A stretch of DNA of 64,000 nt from Siphonodentalium dalli. Taxonomy: Eukaryota > Mollusca > Scaphopoda > Gadilida > Siphonodentaliidae. The notes beneath the pieces are model-generated. The model made no database searches and was not told where the DNA came from. It was given only the letters and a program-made list of their open reading frames with translations. The stretch spans positions 49,160,443 to 49,224,442 of the forward strand of contig CP136068.1 of assembly GCA_032622095.1 (NCBI GenBank). The letters are read 5' to 3'. Positions 11,688 through 24,000 of this stretch are shown piece by piece. A program made the position numbers and the translations under genes. Within the stretch, counting starts at the first letter, position 1; each line of letters starts with the position of its first letter.

Positions 11688-11900
11688 CAGTAATGGCATA
11701 AATAATCGACTCCTTAACCACTGCAGAATTATGGGTAACTTTTCAGGATTTAGTCGGAAATATGGCTTGTTGCCATTCATTGGAAAGCTCTCAGTGAGAG
11801 CTTTCCGATGAATGGCAACAAGCCATATTTCCGACTATATCCTGAAAAGTTACCCATAATTCTGCTGTGGTTAAGGAGTCGATTATTTAGGGCATTACTG
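11688..11900. mobile_element. TA-flanked fold-back MITE, well-preserved copy
   Basis: Begins CAGTAATGGCATAAATAATC and ends TTAGGGCATTACTG, with TA immediately outside both ends (11686-11687, 11901-11902). The arms meet at CTCTCAGTGAGAG, so nearly the whole element folds on itself. It is the best of the copies for defining the family. Confidence 0.85.
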
Positions 11901-12265
11901 TAGTCGGTAAGCCACTATAGATATTCAATCTGGTGACGGCTAGCAAAGCATTCTCAACGACTTGGCCATTTCCGCACTAATGTTATTTCCTCAGTGAAGC
12001 GGAAATTTATGGCGGACTCGATGAGAATGCTAACAAAGATCTTATTTCATTCAACCTCACTAGAGATAAAGGAATTTATGAAACAACTACATGTATATTT
12101 CAATGCTGGACTTCATTCTTGGAATACCTCTAATTATTAATAAGGGACTGTCATGTGATTTAATGGAGTTATTGGTAAATAGTTTGCAATTTAATACATA
12201 CATGTAGGCTTTTAACAATTCCCTTCTGAATACTTATCGAGCTACCCCATTGTCATTAGATATGA

Positions 12266-12477
12266 AGTAATGCTCTAATTAATTGACTCCTTAACCACAG
12301 CAGAATTATGGGTAACTTTTCAGGATTTAGTCGGAAATATGGCTTGTTGCCATTCATCGGAAAGCTCTCGGGGAGAGCTTTCCGATGAATGGCAACAAGC
12401 CATATTTCCGACTAAATCCAGAAAAGTTACCCATAATTCTGCTGTGGTTAAGGAGTCGATTAATTAGAGCATTACTA
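12266..12477. mobile_element. TA-flanked fold-back MITE
   Basis: Same family as 11688-11900, with TAATTAATTGACTCC instead of TAAATAATCGACTCC at the left. The arms meet at CTCTCGGGGAGAG. The left terminus has lost the first C of CAGT, and the right end reads GCATTACTA. Confidence 0.75.
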
Positions 12478-12979
12478 TAGGAGAAGGATATCCACAAGGA
12501 TTAAGCTTTCTCTCTCCTGTTATGTTTGCCATGAGGAGGGTATAGAAATTAATTCAGTATGTCCATCCATATGTTCGTAACAACTTTGGAGCTCTCTATC
12601 TCATCATTTGGTTTAGAATGATCTTCGGTATGCCACGATATTCATTTGTTGCCGAGTTACATGTACATGTATTGCCCTTCGTCGGTCCGTCCATAACCAC
12701 TTTGGAGCTCTAGAGTTCTATCTCAGTCATCGTAAGTCGGATTTGTATGATCTTTGGTACAGGGGTTGCACCAGGATTTCCCCGATTCAGGGGACCACTA
12801 TCCCCCGATATGGGGGCTATAGGATCCCGGACGTTACCGCGCTGATCCACAGGGGGCTAACCCTCTCCACTGGTTCCACCCCTGCTTTGGTATGCTCATG
12901 AACCCCCATGGGTGATAACCGCATGGAAAAGATTTCATACATTCATTTGATCATCGGAATCGTGGGTCTGAGAATAAGG
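12478..12979. other. No gene seen; fragment of a GTCCATCC-type repeat
   Basis: Two loosely repeated blocks around AACAACTTTGGAGCTCT and AACCACTTTGGAGCTCT, near TCCATCCATATGTTCG and TCGGTCCGTCCATAACC, recall the GTCCGTCC repeat family at 34068. Nothing coding was recognised. Confidence 0.35.
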
Positions 12980-13465
12980 GTGCCAGACATATGCAGAATG
13001 AGGTCCTGAGAGGGATAATTTAGTGACACTACCCCACACAGTGGACTAGCATCACTAGATTCACCCTCTGTGGACCTCTTTCTGCTTAGGCCTCATCTTT
13101 GCTGGAAAGTATCTTTATTATCAAATTAATTTCTTTAAAAACTTCATCGGATAGATTCTTTTTCTTTTTTAGTTTAGTTTCTCTATATCCCCAAATTGGC
13201 AGACGACACATTGCATAATCGTGGTTTGACACATTGCATAACCGTGGTTCCCTGTGAATGGGTGCACATCACAATATTCAGCATCTGGGAACATAAATCT
13301 GAGTCTTTGTCTCCGATAGCATATGAGGCCATGCAGAATGAGGTCCCAGAGGATGAATTTGGTGATGCTAGTTCGCTGTGCGGGGTTAGCGTCACTAAAT
13401 TCACCCTCTGGGGACTTCTTCCTGCAAATGTCTGGCACCTTAAATCTCAGGCCTGACCAGAATGA
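12980..13465. repeat. Fold-back repeat with GCAGAATGAGGTCC ... ACCTCATTCTGC arms
   Basis: Hairpins formed by GCAGAATGAGGTCC(C) followed by GGTGAATTT(A/G)GTGATGCTA and their complements occur at 12991-13087 and 13333-13430. They are joined by a region containing CTTAGGCCTCATCTT and TATATCCCCAAATTGGCAGA. Other members are at 25452-27306 (split by a transposon), 27719-27877, 32342-32461 and 55303-55677. Confidence 0.65.
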
Positions 13466-13824
13466 AGACCAATGCGATAAATTATTGAAGACTACAAGTC
13501 ACTTTAAAGCTCTATAAGGCCAAAGGAAAACATATATGTGGTTGGGGTTTCCTTAACGACCATAAGTTGAACCCCCGTACCTTAAACATTTTTCCTATGG
13601 TATAACTAAAATCTCATGAAAATGTCATCACATTTAATATGTAGGCAACAAACAATAAACTGGGAAAATTCACATTCCAACGTCCAAACATCTGTTAATT
13701 TCTTAGTCCAACGTATTTGGCTTGTACTAAAAACAATGAAAACATTTCTCAGCCCAATGATATCATTAAATTTTAAGGCAGAAAAGAAAGCCATTAGAAT
13801 CAATAATGATTATAAAAAATTATT

Positions 13825-14050
13825 TTAACCCTTACCTGAAATTTTGCGAAAACCCTGTGCCAATCAATTCACTTATATATGCGAGTCTCCCATAGGGCCT
13901 AAAAATAGTTACCTTGACCTTGTAAGCCAGTGCATTCTCATATAAATGCGAGTCTCCCATTTGCAACCTCGCATATATAAGAGAATACATTGGCCTAACA
14001 ATATATACATTGACCTTGCAAGCTGCATTCTCTTATATATGCGAGGCTCA
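13825..14050. mobile_element. TTAA-type MITE fragment (type 4) just upstream of the kinase gene
   Basis: Starts TTAACCCTTACCTGAAATTT and carries two eroded copies of the ATTCTCTTATATATGCGAG hairpin with the TTGACCTTGTAAGCCAGTG linker. The right end is lost. It ends about 90 bp before the splice acceptor of the first coding exon. Confidence 0.55.
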
Positions 14051-14136
14051 TTGTTTTCTGACATGTCACCCCAACCACACATCCAATTTTCTTTGGCCTG
14101 AACAATATATCTTTAAAATTGATTCTTTATTTCCAG

Positions 14137-14355
14137 GCCATTGATTAACTAAGCAGTGCAGACGTGACTCGCTATTATGGGACTATTACCCCTCAATCAG
14201 GCACAGCGGGACAACCGTGACCTGAGCTCTTGTGACCATTTCAACAAATGTCAGAATACCACAGAGTTGATAATGGATACGCTGGTAGATACGATAGAAG
14301 GAAATGTCAGCATCATCAACAACTCATCCGAGAAAGGAAGTCTGGAGATTATTAG
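14137..14355 (+). CDS. Kinase gene exon 1 (5' UTR plus residues 1-59)
   Basis: A splice acceptor (TTTATTTCCAG) opens the exon at 14137, so at least one untranslated exon must lie upstream; I could not place it. Translation starts at the ATG at 14177: an in-frame TGA lies four codons upstream (14165), so no longer start is possible in this exon. The peptide MGLLPLNQAQRDNRD leads into a polar region with no recognised domain. The exon ends in AG|GTATAT, phase 2. The following intron holds a G-rich array (14735-15190) and a run of diverged repeats (15400-16130). Confidence 0.8.
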
Positions 14356-14968
14356 GTATATAACAATATCAATATTGAGCTTGATGAAAATTTCACCAAG
14401 TTTTTTCCATCGCCACATATGTACTAGTAGCTCTAGTGTATTTCAGAATTAAATTATTTTTTTTGACTAACAAATAACTAAATATGGCAATAGTTAGATA
14501 GATATTGACTCTGAGATCATAGTTGAATAAACAGTAAATCATTAAAAAAGCTATATATATTTTTAAAATTGCATTTCCACTGTATTTGTCTCCGACTTAC
14601 TAATTATTCCACTGGAATCTGTACAACAAATTTCATCAAATAATATTTTCTATATAAGTTTCCTAAACACCAGTTGAAGTTCAGTTGGTCAGTGAGTTGG
14701 TAAGGTGCATAATATGCAGTTTCTCAGTTGCTTTCTGGGGGGGGGGGGGGGATTTGGTGGTTTCTGGGGTGTTTGGTGGTTTCTGGGGTGTTTGGTGGTT
14801 TCTGGGGTGTTTGGTGGTTTCTGGGGGTGTCGGTGGTTTCTTGGAGGTCAGTGTTTTCTGGGGGATCTGTGGTTTCTGGGACGGTGGTTTCTGGGAGTCG
14901 GTGGGTTTCATGGGGGGGGGGGGGGGGGGGGGGGGTGTCAGTGGTTTCTGGGAGGGTTGGTGGATTCT

Positions 14969-15000
<32 letters not shown>

Positions 15001-18000
15001 GGTGGTTTCTTGGAGGTCAGTGGTTTCTGGGGTGGGGGGGGTCCATGGTTTCTTGGGGTAGGTGGTTTCTTGGGGGGTCAGATTATTGGGCGGGGATGGT
15101 ATGTCCCTTATTAGATGATCTTGTATTAACCTTTCTTGGGGGTCGGTGGTTACAGGGGGGTGGTGGTTTCTTGGAGGTTGGTGGTCATAGGAACTTATAA
15201 TCTGAACATTTCCCCACCAATGAATCTGAATATTTTTCCACTTAATATATCTATTTGTCCATCTGGCTCTCCATGTTGACTTTCTAATTTTACTTAAACA
15301 TTCAACTTTCAACACATTCCTTAATGCTCCATTGACAATAAGGTACATGTATGACATTATACCCTCTCCAAGAGATACCATGTCATTAACATTAACAACC
15401 AAGAAGTGTCACTTTGTAGACTGGTTTCTAGTTATACCCTCACTCTCGAAGCCAGTTGTCAGATCTGAATGAAATTTGGTGTGAATGTTCACTACTATGA
15501 GGGCATTCAACGGAGTGTTCGATAATTTTTTCCGGATTTTTCATCTTTGTTTATCAGGAAATGTTTTGTTTTTGTCCGTCCACGCAGATATCTCCACCAC
15601 CATTTGATGAACTCAATGAAATTTGGTATGGATGTTCACGACTATGAGTGCATTCAACAGAGTTTTCAAATGTTTTTTTTCCAGATTTTCCATTCTAGAG
15701 TTATTCATCTTTGTTTATCTGGAAATGTTGATTTTTTTGTCCATCCGAGCAAATATCTCCATCACCAGTTGACGAATCTCAATGAAATTTTGGTATGGAT
15801 GATCACTACTGCTATGAGGCCAATCAATTGAGTGTACAATCATTTTATTGAGTGTTCAATTGTTTTTTCCAGTTTTCTGTTCTAGAGTTATTCTTCTTTG
15901 TAGTGTTGGATTTTTTGTCCGTATCTCCTCCACCATTGACAGATATTAATGAACTTTGGTATGGATGTTCACTATTATGATGACAATAAATTGAGTGTTC
16001 AATAGTTTTATTCTTGTTTTCCATTCTACAGTTATTTATCTTTGTTTTTATGAAGAAAAAAAAAAATTCCCATCCAAGTAGATATCTCACCGATAATTTG
16101 TCGGTTCAAATTTGACACCGTGTGGGTATGCCAGCACCGTGGTGCAATTTTTGTTTTCATCTCTCTCTCTTTAGACTGGTTTCTATGCCTTTAGACTGGT
16201 TTCTAGCTTTCATATGTCTCTCTTTAGACTAGTTTCTATCTTTCATATACATTACATATCCCTTTACAGAAAGAACAAGATTGTGGCATTCTCACAAAAT
16301 GATGTCATCAACCAAACCAACAAAAGAAATAAAAAGTTGGAATTGGAGATGGAAAACCAAATTTCCTCAAAAGAAGAGCAAGCTCTTCAATATCTTAAAA
16401 AAAACAATCGAACAAAGAACAAAAGTGATTGTGATAAAGAAGTTAGCAAGTATGACTTAGTTTTCTTCACTAACATTAAACCGGGTGTAAAATACCTGAA
16501 TGGTGTGAAGGATTTTGGTTCTGCCTATGAAGGAACAGAGAGTCAAACCATGAAGAATGTTCCAACGACCTTCGATGAAACAAGAATGAAGGATTTCCAG
16601 GAGAATATAACAACTGATGGTTAGTTAATATAACAACTGATGGTTAGTTAATATAATGACTGATGGTTAGTTAATATAACGACTGATGGTTAGTTAATAT
16701 AACGACTGATTCTTAGTTAATATAACGACTGATAGATAGTTAATATAACAACTGATGGTTAGATAATATAACGACTGATGGTTAGTTAATATAACAACTG
16801 ATGGTTAGTTAATATAATTACTGATGGTTAGTTAATATAACGACTGATGCTTAGTTAATATAACGACTGATGGTTAGTTAATATAACGACTGATGGTTAG
16901 TTAATATAACAACTGATGGTTAGTTAATATAACGACTGATGGTTAGTTAATATAACGACTGATGGTTAGTTAATATAACGACTGATGGTTAGTTAATATA
17001 ACGACTGATGGTTAGTTAATATAACAACTGATGGTTAGTTCATATAACGACTGATGGTTAGTTAATATAACGACTGATGGTTAGTTCATATAACGACTGA
17101 TGGTTAGTTAATATAACGACTGATGGTTAGTTAATATAATGACTGATGGTTAGTTAATATAACGACTGATGGTTAGTTAATATAACGACTGATGGTTAGT
17201 TAATATAATGACTGATGGTTAGTTAATATAACGACTGATGGTTAGTTAATATAACGACTGATGTTTAGTTAATATAACGACTGATGGTTAGTTAATATAA
17301 CGACTGATGGTTAGTTAATATAACGACTGATGGTTAGTTAATATAACGACTGATGCTTAGTTAATATAATGACTGATGGTTAGTCAATATAACGACTGAT
17401 GGTTAGTTAATATAACGACTGATGGTTAGTTCATCTAATGACTGATGGTTAGTTAATATAACGACTGATGGTTAGTTAATATAACGACTGATGGTTAGTT
17501 AATATAACGACTGATGGTTAATTAATATAATGACTGATGGTTAGTTAATATAACGACTGATGGTTAGTTCATATAATGACTGATGGTTAGTTAATATAAC
17601 GACTGATGGTTAGTTAATATAATGACTGATGGTTAATTAATATAACAACTGATGGTTAGTTAATATAATGACTGATGGTTAATTAATATAACGACTGATG
17701 GTTAGTTAATATAACGACTGATGGGTTAGTTAATATAACAACCGATGGTTAGTTAATATAACAACTGATGGTTAGTTAATATAACGACTGATGGTTAGTT
17801 AATATAATGACTGATGGTTAGTTAATATAACAACTGATGGTTAGTTAATATAATGACTGATGGTTAGTTAATATAACGACTGATGGTTAGTTCATATAAT
17901 GACTGATGGTTAGTTAATATAACGACTGATGGTTAGTTAATATAATGACTGATGGTTAGTTAATATAATGACTGATGGTTAATTAATATAACAACTGATG

Positions 18001-21000
18001 GTTAGTTAATATAACGACTGATGGTTAATTAATATAACGACTGATGGTTAGTTAATATAACGACTGATGGTTAGTTAATATAACAACCGATGGTTAGTTA
18101 ATATAACAACTGATGGTTAGTTAATATAACAACTGATGGTTAATTAATATAACGACTGATGGTTAGTTAATATAACGACTGATGGTTAGTTAATATAACG
18201 ACTGATGGTTAGTTAATATAACAACTGATGGTTAGTTAATATAACAACTGATGGTTAGTTTGTTTCTGCTTTTACAGGTGTGAGGCCCACTTGATTCCCC
18301 AAAATATACTTATTAAGTCCCACATTCTCCTTGTTGACCCTTCCATGACTGGAGCTTCCTGTAATTTAGCAAAACCCTGTTAGTGCATTCTCTTATAGAT
18401 GCGAGTCTCCGATAGGGACCCTCTCATATATAAGAAAATGCATTGGCCTAACAATATTTACCTTGAACTTGTAAGCCAGTGCATTCTCTTATATATGTGA
18501 GGCTCCTTATGGGAGACTTTCATATATAAGAAAATGCACTGCAGCTCACGCCATGAAAGGGTTAAAATGTTTGTGTGAAGTAAATATATTGAGCCACACT
18601 GTTGTTTTTGTTAATAATTATCACATGAGAATGGATGGCAAGGATACCCCAATCCACTCACGGGGTATCCTTCCGCAATCTGCTCTGGTGTGGTAATCAC
18701 TAACACGAATATAGCTCTATATTTATCACATAATTTAGCCGCTAAATCCAGCCTCATATTTTTTAGTAAGATACACGTGTATTATCGGCACGCACAGTGA
18801 GTAAGAGCTTAACGCAATGATGTCGGCTGAAATATTTCAATAGATTTAACCCTTTCTATACTAAATGGATTCTCCCACTCAGTTATAAAAGTATACATTG
18901 GAATGGTCTATTATTCATCGGGAGGGGTTTTCCTGAAATTTTGCAAAAACCCTGTTCCAATGCATTCTCTATATATGCGAGTCGCCCATAGTGTGCCTCG
19001 CATATATAAGAGAATGCATTGGCCTAACAATATTTACCTTGTCCTTGTAAGTCAGTGGTTTCTCTTATATATGTGAGGCTCCCTTTGCGAGACTTGCAAA
19101 TATAAGAGAATGCGCTGCCACAGGATCTCTAATCTGCTCCAGGATGTTGCACCAGCGCAGCTCCTGTCATGAAATGGTTAAAGTGTTAATCCTTATCTTG
19201 GTTAGAATGGCACACTGAATAAGGCATTTTGTATTATTTCAGACGAAAAATTCCAAAACGATCTAGAAGAGAATGAGAAGGAAGTGGGATCATGTGATGA
19301 GGAGTATGACAAGACATTGTCTCAATTCTCATCATTACGAGTCGATTTACGACCCGAGTCACAAACCAGGGATTACACCGATATCGAAGAGCTAGATAAA
19401 CTGGTGTCATTCACGATGGATGATGAATGTCTCTCCCTCAAAGAAACCTCTCTGGTTGACTTGTCTGAGAAGGATGTATTTGAAAGCGACTCGACACAGA
19501 TTCAGGAAGAAAATCTGGTTAATCTCCCATCTAAACATGAGATTGGGACTTTTACACCAGAAAGCTGTGGCCGTGGAGATTTTTACAGCGGAAGTCTCCA
19601 GGTAGGTTGTACCATAGTCAAACATTGACCCTCAGGCTGTTCATTTTGAACATGGCAGGGGACCTGAAAACATTCCTATGATGGGCCTACATGTGCCTAA
19701 ATTTTATATGGGACATTAAATGCTGAATTTTAATAAATAATGCATAAATAGTATGTTATTGTCAAGTTTGTACGCTTTGTTATGTAAGCAAAAGCAAAAA
19801 ATTGTTATATGAACCTGTCATAAAATAAATATCACGTAAATAGTATGTTATTGTCAAGTTTGTACGCTTTGTTAAACAAAAGCCAAAAATTGTTACATGA
19901 ACCTGGCTTTTGTTTACATAATACATCATATGAACTTGACAATAACATATTATTTACACGATATTTATGATTGATTGGTATAAGAACAAAATATGTCTAT
20001 ATTTTAATATTCTTTCTGTTTTTAACAGCAATACTGACTGTGAAGGCCGTCCGTGCCGTTAAGAGAAGTTTGTCCAGTTGTGCTTATTTCTATTGTTTAC
20101 TATTAGGCTTCAATTGACTTATAAGAAGGCCCCATCACATGCAGGGCTGTTTGTGGGGTGTGGGCGCTAGGGGCACTTATGTTAATGCCCTAAATAATTG
20201 ACTCCTTAACCACAGCATAATTATGGGTAATTTTTCAGGATTTTTCAGGATATATGGGTTGTTGCCATTCATCGGAAAGCTCTCTGAGAGATTTCCAATG
20301 AATGGCAACAAGCCATATTTCCGACTAATTCCTGAAAAATTACCCACAATCCTGCTGTGGTTAAGGAGTCGATTATTTAGGGCATTACTGTATGTTGGAG
20401 ATACGATTGAAGCACTTCCTTCCATGTTGTTTTGTATCATATTTGAGCTAACTACATAGACAGAATACAACGCGAATCTTATTGGAGAATCTTTTTATCG
20501 AATCAATTGCGGACTTTGCATGGATGTATTTCAGGAATGTGGAGCTTGAGTGAAAATGTGACTATGCAACGTCAGTAAAAAGTTCGATAAAAGATTCCAG
20601 AATATGATGCAAGTTGTGTTTAAGTCTGACGAACAGCCGAAGCCATCATTGATGTACGTTATGTACGTCATTTCTCTTTGGAAACAATTTACACTGAAAG
20701 TAGTTCCGGCTTGTATTCCACTGGTGGTATACAAAGATAGGTATTACTGAAATTTTGCGAAAAACCCTGTGCCAATGCATTCTCTTACATATGCGAGTCG
20801 AATGCATTGACCCAACAAATTTTATATTATTTTCTATAATTGTTAAAGAATGTAAGAAAAAAATAAAAAATAAAAAAAATAATTAAAATTGTTAAAGAAT
20901 ATAAGAAAAAATAATAAAAATTGTTATAGAATGTAAGAAAAATGATAAGAATTGTTAAAGAATGTAAGAAAAAATTTATATAAAAAAAATGATCAAAAAA

Positions 21001-24000
21001 TTGTTAGGCCAATGCATTCTCTTATATATGCGATGTGACCTATGGTCAACTAGCATATATAAGAGAATCCATTGGCACATGGTCTTTAATGTTGCGCCAG
21101 CGCAGCTCCCATCATGAAAGGGTTAAGCAACTTGAGGTATACAACAATGTGTATTCAATGGCTCATATTCCGTTGAATACATGTCTCACGTCAACAGGTG
21201 TGGAATAAAAAAATATTCTTATTTATCAGTAATGCCCTAATTAATCGACTCCATAACCACAGCAGAATTATGGGTAATTTTTCAGGATTTAGTCGGAAAT
21301 ATGGCTTGTTGCCATTCATCGGAAAGCTCTCGCCGCTAATCACAGCAGAATTATGGGTAATTTTTCAGGATTTAGTCGGAAATATGGCTTGTTGCCATTC
21401 ATCGGAAAGCTCTCGGCAACAAGCCATATTTCCGACTAAATCCTGAAAAATTACCCATAATTCTGCTGTGGTTATGGAGTCGATTAATTAGGGCATTACT
21501 GTATCCTCACTCGATATCACCATAATTTATTAACTACTTTCTTTACCCAATGGATTCTCATTCATCTGGTGGAATGTTCAGGAAATATAAGCAAAGTACA
21601 GATATACGGCGCTCGAATTCAAAACTGAGTGAAAAATTATACTGCGAGATATTAAATACGATTATTTGGAGCATATTAACACCCAACTTCATGTCCGTAT
21701 TAAGCCATTGTAATTATTACTATGAATATTTGGAGCATACCTTGTATATTCACCCAACTTCATGTCCGTATTAATCCATTGTAATTATTACTATGAATAT
21801 TTGCAGCATACCTTGTATATGCACCCATCTTCATGTCCATATTAAGCCATTCTAATAATTACTATGAATTCTTGGACCATACCTTGTATATACACCCATC
21901 TTCATGTCCATATTAAGCCATTCTTATAATTACTATGAATTCTTGGACCATACCTTGTATATACACCCATCTTCATGTCCATATTAAGCCATTAAATACG
22001 ATTACGGTATGCAATCAGTAATTAGGATTGTTTTCCCATATCGGTACATCACTCCTCAACTCCTCGATTCAGGCTGTTAACCAGGAGACAAGCAGCTTCA
22101 ACGAATCAGAGAATGAGTATAAGAAGAATGTTGACTTAAAGCAGTGGAGGTCTCGATATGCATTCGAGTTGATTGGTATGTGATATATAGTTTTACTTAA
22201 ATTTGGCACAAAAAAGGGCCCTGTGCCAATGCATTCTCTTATATATGCGAGTCGACCATAGGTCGCCTCGCATATATAAGAGAATGCATTGGCTTAACAC
22301 ATTAAAAATTATAAAATTGTTAAAGAATGTAAGAAAAAATGGTAAAAAGTGTTAAAAAAAGATTTTTTTTAGGCCAATGCATTCTCTTATATATGCGAGG
22401 CGACCTATGGTCGACTCGCATATATAAGAGAATGCATTGGCACAGGGCATGACTGTAACCATCACAATGTGGTCAATGAGCCGGTTCCATATATATAAAT
22501 CAGCATGAGAACTTGCGGATCTACATCTTTTGTATTCCATCATTTTCTAGTAAATTAAAAAAAAACTTGGTACAGATGTCAACCATCATGGGAATCTTGG
22601 CACCTGCAATTTTGTGTTCAGTCGGAGTCATTTTGGCGGATTTATTGCCATTTTTCGACTTAGAAATGTCTTATGTTTATTATTTTAGAGTTATTGACCC
22701 TTTCTCGACACATTGAAGATGTGGAATATATTTAATGAATATGCACTTTGTATCATATTGGTGTAATCAATTCCTCCTACATTTTGGAGTAAAAGATCTG
22801 AAACCCATAAATCCTTCAAACCTGCCACTTCATCCGGGGACATTTTGGAGCGACCTTTTTTTCTGAAGGTCAGGTATTGACTTTCAAAAGGGGAGGTTTT
22901 AACATGTTTTTAATTTTTGTTAGTCTAGTAAGCATTCCAATGAATGTCTCTGATAACCTCTTCATGACGGGAGCTGCGCTGGTGCAGCTTCGAAGACCCT
23001 CTGCCAGTGCATTCTCTTATATATGCGAGTCTCCCATAGGGAGCCTCGCATATATAACATAGTCGTATAAGAGCAACATATTTTATCCCAAAGGGTTAAC
23101 CAGGTGTGTGAATTTAAGCCAAAATTGTGTTTGGTAGCGAGATCACTACACCCTAACGCATGGCATTTCAGATAAATAGCTATACACTGATGTTGCAAAG
23201 TACTTAGACAAAATTAAAACATAATTATAAAGTACAGGAATTTTGGCAGTAATGCTATTTAGTTTGCAAATTGGAATAATTCGCCGAGCAGAATCGTGGG
23301 AACTATATTTTTTGCCGGAAGGGATGCGCGAAGTGGTTGTGTTAACTTTCTTTCCAATAAATTGACCTGTGAAGCCGGTCGCTAATTTTGAAAACCCTCC
23401 CTCCCCTTTTTTATTTGTTTAGGAATAAACACTTGATTGATGTCTGCCTTTTTGGTTTACATCTATATGCGGTTATTGTGCCTAAAAAAATTGTCATTCA
23501 CATGTTTGTATTTGTTACTACTACATTTTTGATATCAGCTTCCTGTAAATAATTATGTTTTTCTAAACAGGTAGCTATTTGACGCATTCTAGTTGTTGCC
23601 TTTCACTTTAACCCTATGGGATAAAAGAAAATACACTGTCTTACAAGATCAAGTAAAATCGGTAAAACTTGGCTCAAATCGAATATAGTGCACTTAATAA
23701 ATAATATTTTTATAGAATTGCTACTCATTAGAGTTCTTCCATATAACCAGCTTACACTAGTGTTGTTTTCTTTCATCAGATACAGGCATTGTTCTGCAGA
23801 ACACAAGGAATTATATTGAAGGACTTTTGAAGAAAGGTTTGTATAAAAAATGCTATTGTTTTTACTATATCAAAATTTAATCGTAAGCTGTTGATTCACA
23901 GAAAACTGTAAAACAATTGGTTTGCACTTAATTAGTAATAGGTTATTTTTCGATGACCTTCATCATGATCGATTGATAGTCACTCTTCCATAAAGCACAA

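Noticed and set aside
14685-15402. Gly/Trp/Phe-rich (+) and Pro-rich (-) open frames
   Set aside because: Products of the G-rich array in intron 1; no splice-consistent link with the kinase exons.
16597-18259. Possible CRISPR-like regular repeats
   Set aside because: Units are contiguous without unique spacers and the genome is eukaryotic; it is a minisatellite.
20029-20100. Possible exon after TTTTTAACAG at 20028
   Set aside because: In the required phase 0 it reads CAA TAC TGA, a stop after two codons, whereas skipping to 22073 gives an open, phase-consistent join.
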